Shown in pieces: positions 58,798 to 64,000 of a stretch of DNA of 64,000 bases. Within the stretch, counting starts at the first letter, position 1, and every line of letters starts with the position of its first letter. The notes beneath the pieces were generated by a model, which made no database searches, was not told the origin of the DNA, and worked only from the letters and a program-made list of their open reading frames with translations. The stretch spans positions 1 through 64,000 of the forward strand of contig NMRA01000765.1 in assembly GCA_002633005.1 (NCBI GenBank), read 5' to 3'. This stretch comes from Phoronis australis. Taxonomy: Eukaryota > Phoronida > Phoronidae. The translations under genes were made by a program, and so were the position numbers.

Positions 58798-59313
58798 CAG
58801 GGCTTGGAATGACCAATGACAAAAAACGCGGAAACTTTGAAACTTTTACGGCCCAAATCATGCCCGATAAACAGTCTTGAAATGGTCAATGTAAAACTTT
58901 CCCCGACAGAAATCGGGAGGACTAAAAAAAATTTTAAAAAAACGTTACCACCATCAGTAGCATGCGTCTGCGTCCTTTTAGCTCGCCCGTCCACTCCCAA
59001 CCCACACATTTTTGGCTGAAGAGCAGTAGTATTTGCCGCTGCGCTTAACAATAACACGAGACGCCATTGAAAATCTCCCATTACGCTGTCCCAGATGCCC
59101 CGGCAATGTTGACAATTTACGTTCCTCCGAAACATAAAGAGCAACTTCCGCTTTTCGAGGTGAACGTCATCTGCAACGCCGCGGTAAGAAAGGAATTTGC
59201 CGCGGAAATTCATATCAAATCCGATTTTTTTACGCGGAAATATTATAAAAAAAGCGGAAAGCACATTTGAAAAAAGCGGAAATCTGCATTTCCGCGGAAA
59301 ATTCCAAGCCCTG
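58798..59313. mobile_element. MITE with CAGGGCTTGGAAT termini and 6-bp TSD (copy 2)
   Basis: A 516-bp element with the same termini as 23312-23804, flanked by AGACAC on both sides (58792-58797, 59314-59319). The minus-strand frame 58749-59264 is shadow, since the same frame is not conserved in copy 1. Confidence 0.82.
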
Positions 59314-59426
59314 AGACACGCTGGAGTCTTTTCTAGATATTGTATTTTTTAGGGAGATCGTCATAACTTCCAGATGTGAAATTTTCACAGGAACTGGCAA
59401 ATTCAATATAGCCGGTAATTACATAC

Positions 59427-59635
59427 CAGTGTGGCATGTGTTGTCAAACCACTAGAGGTGACTCCTGTGAGTTCAGAATAGAAGCTTCTGTCGACTTTCA
59501 AGTATGGCTGGGCATCAAAGGTCATGGAACCATAGCTGAGCTTCAGTCCTGCCTTGATGTCATTAGCCAGATTGGTGATGGCAGAGTTAACAGAAACTTT
59601 GCTGCCGGACATTGCAAAGGTGACAACAACACTTC
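59427..59635 (-). CDS. Gene 2 SEA-like half-module 1 (intact cleavage motif)
   Basis: A 209-bp exon, acceptor tcctacag, phase 1 in, phase 0 out, donor gtatgt. It starts with a split codon ending GA (Gly if the previous exon ends in G), then SVVVTFAMSG, SVNSAITNLANDI, YGSMTF, YLKVDRSF and SSGLTTHATL. G-SVVV is the autoproteolysis sequence of SEA domains, where the chain breaks between Gly and Ser but stays associated. The exon that should supply the N-terminal half and the Gly is to the right and was not recognised. Its sister copy is 55740-55948. The SEA call is by eye and needs a profile search. Confidence 0.68.
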
Positions 59636-59934
59636 CTGTAGGAACAAAAAGCGATGGGGTTGACAGGTGAACAAGTTCAAGTTAGACCACTTTCTAATAA
59701 ACTAAGGTGAATTTATTCCTGATGATAATTCCTCACCTACTTAGGACCAGCAGAATACGTACATAACCTGTATTTTACAGTCACTATGTAACAGCACCTG
59801 GCAAGAATTATATGCAGCAAGAAAGTAAGCATTGGAAAAAGGTAAATAACAATTTTGACAATCACTTTAGTGCAAAATAACAATCTGAAGAATGACCATG
59901 TCCTGAACACATCCACTACCACAACACGGTTGAG

Positions 59935-61265
59935 AAACAACATGACCGCCGGTCCTCTAAATCGGACCGACTCACCCAAAACAGGACTGAAGCACCTAAA
60001 AACATGACCGCCCCACCACAAAACAGGACCGCCGGGGACTGAATAGTTAAGGCCTTTGTCTGATACTAACTGACGTAACCAGTCAGATAGCTGTGTAAAG
60101 ACTATCGCCAAAATAAAGCTTGACAGCTAAGCATTATTGAGCTCCGTTACATCCCCTAAATTTCCCACAGCCCGGGTAGTTCTGCTATTCAGCTTGTCGT
60201 GAAACTTACATCAACATGTAGTAGAGCGCGCGAACGGCGCAGGCACATGCAAAATCTAGGCGTCAACCAACACTCACCTTGCAGGTTGCAACCGCTTGAG
60301 TGAAAAACAATCTATGAACTATTGTAACAATAAGTCTGTCGTGACATGTGTACGCGCCATTTCCTCAGAAAAATTTTGCAACTTCTTTCGGAAGATGATG
60401 ACAACTTCGCGGCAACAAGATTTGTTCTGAAATTCGGTTTGCTGGTATTAAAATACTAAAAACTTATAACGAAATGAAACCAGTTTCGATAATTTGTTGT
60501 GCCAGGTACGCAACGTTGTAGAAGAACAGTTGACTGAGGAATCGGGGGAAAAGAACCGACCAATGTAAGCCCACTTAAGAGAACACAGAATAACGACAGA
60601 ACGGCAATTTCTCTCGAGCGCCGATGAAATAATTTAGTTTACTCGCTGGGTGAAGATTTTACATGTTCAGTTTTTTACCCACATTGGCGCAAAGCTGCAT
60701 ATTTAGTATATAGCTTTGCCGCAGAAAGGCAGCTAGTATGATGATGCTTCACCCGAGAACCAGAACGCCCGTTTTTACTTGACTAACTTTAAACGTCAAA
60801 TTGGAGAAAATGATTTTCATTTTGTTCTAAAACTTGCGCAGTGGATAAAATTATAATTATTTAGCTCAAAAGCGTACAACATGGCTGTTTTGTGTTAGAT
60901 TTATTAAATGTTGACTTTTCAACTGTTTATAAGTCACATACCGCAGCCGGGAGCCTGGTGATGAGTAAAACTCAAAAGCGCCGCGTATTGCCAAGCGAAG
61001 TGTCCTCTGTTGCGCACAAAAGATTTTGGTGGATTAATCGGCACTAGACCTGCATATGCATACATATATAGCCCCATTGTATGATCTGTGTAGGCCTAAC
61101 GGTAATAAATCTTAGCCCGTTAGTCATTGCGGTTTTAGTCCCCGGCGGTCCTGTTTTGTGGTGGGGCGGTCATGTTCTTAGGTGCGTCAGTCCCATTTTC
61201 TGGTGCAGCAGTCCCATTTGATCCCCGAAGGTCCTGTTTAGAGGTCATGTTGTTTCTCACCCGTG
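59935..61265. mobile_element. Foldback element with long repetitive inverted arms
   Basis: The left arm (plus) and right arm (minus) share cggttgagaaacaacatgacc-type starts and a common inner end, aacaggaccgccggggact. The arms consist of tandem units of the form aaNatgaccgcNccacc. The frame on the minus strand at 61135-61335 reads as a run of Asn sequons (NMT, NGT, NRT), a by-product of this repeat. There is no transposase in the 1.1-kb middle. Confidence 0.65.
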
Positions 61266-61514
61266 CACAAGAAACTGTAGGAACACCATATTTATCCACC
61301 TTCACTGTTATCAGGCTTCTATTGTGATTCAGCATGCGTGAATAATTGGCTGATAAGCCACCTATGGAACTACTTTTGGCTGAATGGATGACCCAGCCAT
61401 AAAATGATAAATAGACAAGACCTGTTAACTAATGCAGCAAAGAATAATGTCCTAGCATCACCTAGCCTTGGTGGAAAGCTGTATACTGTATTGGCTCAAA
61501 CAAACGATTATTGT

Positions 61515-62250
61515 AGCCTAAGGCAGTTAAAACCCGGTTTCCGAAACGGGTAAGATTGGAAACTAGGATTCATCAAATTTACGCTCTGTGACGTATTTGT
61601 AGCCTATGACAGTCTTTCTACAAAATTGTGGTGCATTGCGATCAAACTCCATTGTTAAATTACGATCATTTTTCAAAAAATTGTGCTGAGATCCTAGGGC
61701 GAAAACTTGCCGACTGATACGTCGCTGAATCGCAATCGTCAATAGGAAAACTTGAATTCTTGAATAAAAATAGGGTTTCGACTCAACAAATTACCTGAAA
61801 TCTTCCTTATGCTTTACAATTTTTAAAGTTCATGTGGACTCCAGATTAATTGCGATTAAGTCCAAATCTGCGCTACATTGTACCCCACAACACGAGAAAA
61901 ATCTCTGGATGAACACACACGTTGTTGTCACGTGAAGTTTGTTTTGAAGTTTGTCTGCATATGAGAGTGAGTGCGCGTGCGGGTCATCGACAGACTTTTT
62001 TGTTACAAAAGGAGGATCATGCAAGAAAATGGCGTTTACTAGATTGTTTTTCAATTAAACGGCTGCAACGTGCAAGATGACTGCCGGTTAACTCACAGAT
62101 TTTGTGTGCACAGGCCGACGGTCGTTAGCTCTACCGTGGAGTAAAACATTAATAGTCGTAGGCTCGATCTACATGTTGGGGACAAGGTGACAAGGTGAAC
62201 TACCCGGGCTGTGTGAAATTTCTGGGTCTAACGGAGACACTGACGCAGTG
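61515..62250. mobile_element. Relative of the 6547-7938 TA transposon
   Basis: From aaacccggtttccgaaacgg through ttgcttgaataaaaatag-type sequence to the gtcacgtga stretch it follows 6629-7060 closely in the same orientation. Its terminal inverted repeats are missing or too diverged to see. Confidence 0.7.
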
Positions 62251-63339
62251 GTCAGCCAGCTTGCTGTATCAAGACTAATGTCAAAATCCAAATTCGTTTT
62301 ATCGTGTTCCTGTCAATAATAATGGCATGCTAAATTTTTACAATGTTCGTACTTCAGGAACACGACATCACGTGTTTTGTAGACATACGCGCACGCCGCA
62401 GATCACATCTCGGAAATTCCCAATTTGACGGATGACAATGAATGAGCACAATGAAATTAAACATTTTACAGCTTGTAAGATTCATAATAAACATATTTTG
62501 AATATTGCAATGCATGTGTTCCAAAATCTAAATAACTTGGGTCCTATAATTTTGTATTCGTGCGCGCCGAATGAAAGTAATCGTGAGTGTTACTGTGTTG
62601 CAAAATCACTTATCCTGGGCCGATTTGAAAAATTCAAAGTTGTTCTCATATTTGTTTTCGTTCCTCTTTTCAAATATTACAGTTAAACTTACGTAAAACT
62701 CTCTCCATAAAAAGTACAGTCTGCTACGCCAGATTGTAATCAGGTGATCATATCCGCATGAGCGAAGCCAATTATCCTCGCTCGTGACTTGATGAATAGA
62801 GCAGCTTGGCGGCATCCCTTTGATCGTGAGCTGAGCGCAACTCAGCCTTAGGTGGATAAATACAGTCTAGTTCAATCTGCCAAACCCCACTGTTTACCCT
62901 GATAGGCGGGTTTGGGCCAATCTTTTTTAGTGGGAATGTTTATAGCATGACCATGTTCAGTAAGAGTGTGACTTTCTGTCTTGGGAACAACTGACAGTTT
63001 TACATACTTTGTGAGTTATTTTCTGCAGTGAAGGCACCAAGAAAAAACAAACTGGGAAGATGTGACGTACTTGCTCGCTTTCAAAATGGAGAGGCACTCT
63101 GCCAAAACCCAAAAAAAGAAACCACAGTAAAGCAGCCATAACTGTTACTGTTAAAACTGATATTTTGGGCTTGGAGTGGGTAACTATGACTGTTATTGTA
63201 TAATGCATGGGCAGCGCACAACAGGGGGCTGGGGCTATAGCCCCCCACTTTTTTCAGTGCTGCGGCGTCCATGATATGGATATGTAGATGAAAACTATAT
63301 ATGTTAAGTAAACAGGCCTCCGGTCCACATTGCAATTTA

Positions 63340-64000
63340 ACAAAAATAGCAAATTTATGTTTTACACATCACTTTAAAATCTTTTTATTGAGTTTCTGCA
63401 TGTACCATAAACTTGGCAAGTACATGCCTTACTTTCTCCCATCTTTAATCTCTTAAACATGACAATACTTGATGATATATTACCAACATATCTGTTTCTA
63501 GCTTCATCATATAATGGGCATTCCAACAAAACAGTGTTCTGTTCCAATACAATTCATACTGCAGCCCAGGCATGTTCTCTCATTGACCCATGTGTCTCCC
63601 TCCTTTAACACTCATGGGAGAATGGCCACAACATCTAAGTCTAGCCAAAGCGGATCTGAGCAAAGCACTATGAAAATGCCTTATATAACCTTGTGACAAG
63701 AAATCAGTTTATAGTATCTAACGACTGTGAGGAAATTTTATCTTCCCAATGTTGTAGGTCAATGTCAATACATCGTTGCTTAAATTCCTTTATAAAATTA
63801 TACACATCTCTTACAGCTTAGTACATCCAGACCATTCCAAAACCATATTTAAACAGAATTTTCTTCACAAATTTAATACCCAACGAGGTCTATTAACTTC
63901 AGCCATTTCACACTGTACATCACAACATATTCTAGTGTATCTACATCTGCATGACTCGGTGAGAAGTCAAAACCAGTACTTAATTACTCTGCTTATCATC
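63340..64000 (-). mobile_element. LINE 3' fragment on the minus strand, running off the window
   Basis: Reading the minus strand from 64000, recognisable blocks appear in one or two frames with stops: KEFKQRCIDIDLQHWEDKIS, then CPLYDEARNRYV, then MFKRLKMGES. This order (helical stretch, CP-x-Y-x-x-x-R-x-x-Y tail, terminal helix) is the C-terminal end of a non-LTR retrotransposon reverse transcriptase. Several stops show that it is dead. The remainder lies beyond the window. Confidence 0.55.

Larger units (their letters stand above)
42195..59635 (-). other. Gene 2 span: SEA-like mucin-type membrane protein
   Basis: Gene model from ten minus-strand exons: 59427-59635 (SEA-like half 1), 58463-58532 (linker), 55740-55948 (SEA-like half 2), six phase 0-0 mini-exons (54782-54811, 52281-52322, 50749-50784, 47283-47324, 46651-46701, 45807-45845) and the transmembrane exon 42195-42306. 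All junction phases agree. The product is a membrane mucin: SEA-like modules, a Thr/Ser/Pro stalk made by repeated mini-exons, then a single helix with a Lys stop-transfer. The 5' part lies right of 59635, probably beyond the window, and the cytoplasmic exons were not found. The order resembles vertebrate transmembrane mucins (SEA next to the membrane), except that the glycosylated stalk here is membrane-proximal. Confidence 0.65.
59901..62946. mobile_element. 3.05-kb composite insertion with 9-bp TSD
   Basis: ATGACCATG is found on both sides (59892-59900 and 62947-62955). The sister intron at 56210-56300 lacks the insert and is otherwise collinear, which proves an insertion or nested insertions here. 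The left part has inverted arms (about 59935-60040 and 61140-61265) surrounding 1.1 kb. The right part (61515-62937) is a relative of the 6547-7938 transposon. A 9-bp target duplication fits Mutator-like elements, but no clear terminal repeats were found at the outer edges. Confidence 0.65.

Noticed and set aside
58749-59264. 171-residue minus-strand frame
   Set aside because: It lies almost wholly within MITE copy 2; copy 1 breaks the frame.

Overview
The window is metazoan genomic DNA: AT-rich, intron-dominated and full of transposable elements, with GT-AG exons of 30-363 bp lying on the minus strand. It looks like a marine or other aquatic invertebrate, because of the LINE tails, the TA, TTAA and hAT-type DNA transposons and the diverged membrane receptors, but the species cannot be fixed from the sequence. 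Most long open frames are intronic or transposon shadows.

Two membrane-protein genes are supported, both on the minus strand. Gene 1 (right to left, 28380 to 303) encodes three Ig-like domains (exons 28018-28380, 13245-13559, 10275-10589), two Thr/Ser/Pro-rich stalk mini-exons (5056-5103, 3182-3232) and a transmembrane exon (303-447). All internal junctions are phase 1 and the reading frame joins without a stop. The signal-peptide exon and the end of the cytoplasmic tail were not found. Gene 2 (59635 to 42195) encodes two copies of a SEA-like C-terminal half-module (59427-59635, 55740-55948) around a 23-codon linker exon (58463-58532), then six phase 0-0 mini-exons rich in Thr, Ser and Pro (54782 down to 45807), then a transmembrane exon (42195-42306). 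It reads as a membrane mucin. Its start lies right of the SEA exons, perhaps outside the window, and its cytoplasmic exons were not found.

The introns carry the rest. A repeat built of about 150-bp monomers forms blocks at about 8.2, 14.3-15.6, 16.5-20.9 (continuing at 27.3-27.9), 38.9-41.4, 48.4 and 52.7-53.9 kb. Every monomer holds a CCACTAGxxGGC core that resembles the vertebrate CTCF motif, and monomers are ordered A-B-C with steps of 161, 144 and 145 bp. One C monomer has been hit twice: by a 567-bp hAT-like element (20271-20837) and by a 6.34-kb element with TA target duplication (20941-27284). The latter holds a TTAA-flanked Kolobok-like element with a decayed THAP-like frame, which holds a further MITE. 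Other elements include a 5'-truncated LINE with an unusually long 75-bp flanking direct repeat (29905-32011), TA-flanked elements of about 1.4 kb at 6547-7938 and 32975-34356, inverted copies of a SINE-like element with a hairpin end (11059-11735, 44510-45304), a 3-kb insertion with a 9-bp duplication (59901-62946), three LINE tails and several minisatellites. Two N runs and one single N mark assembly joins.
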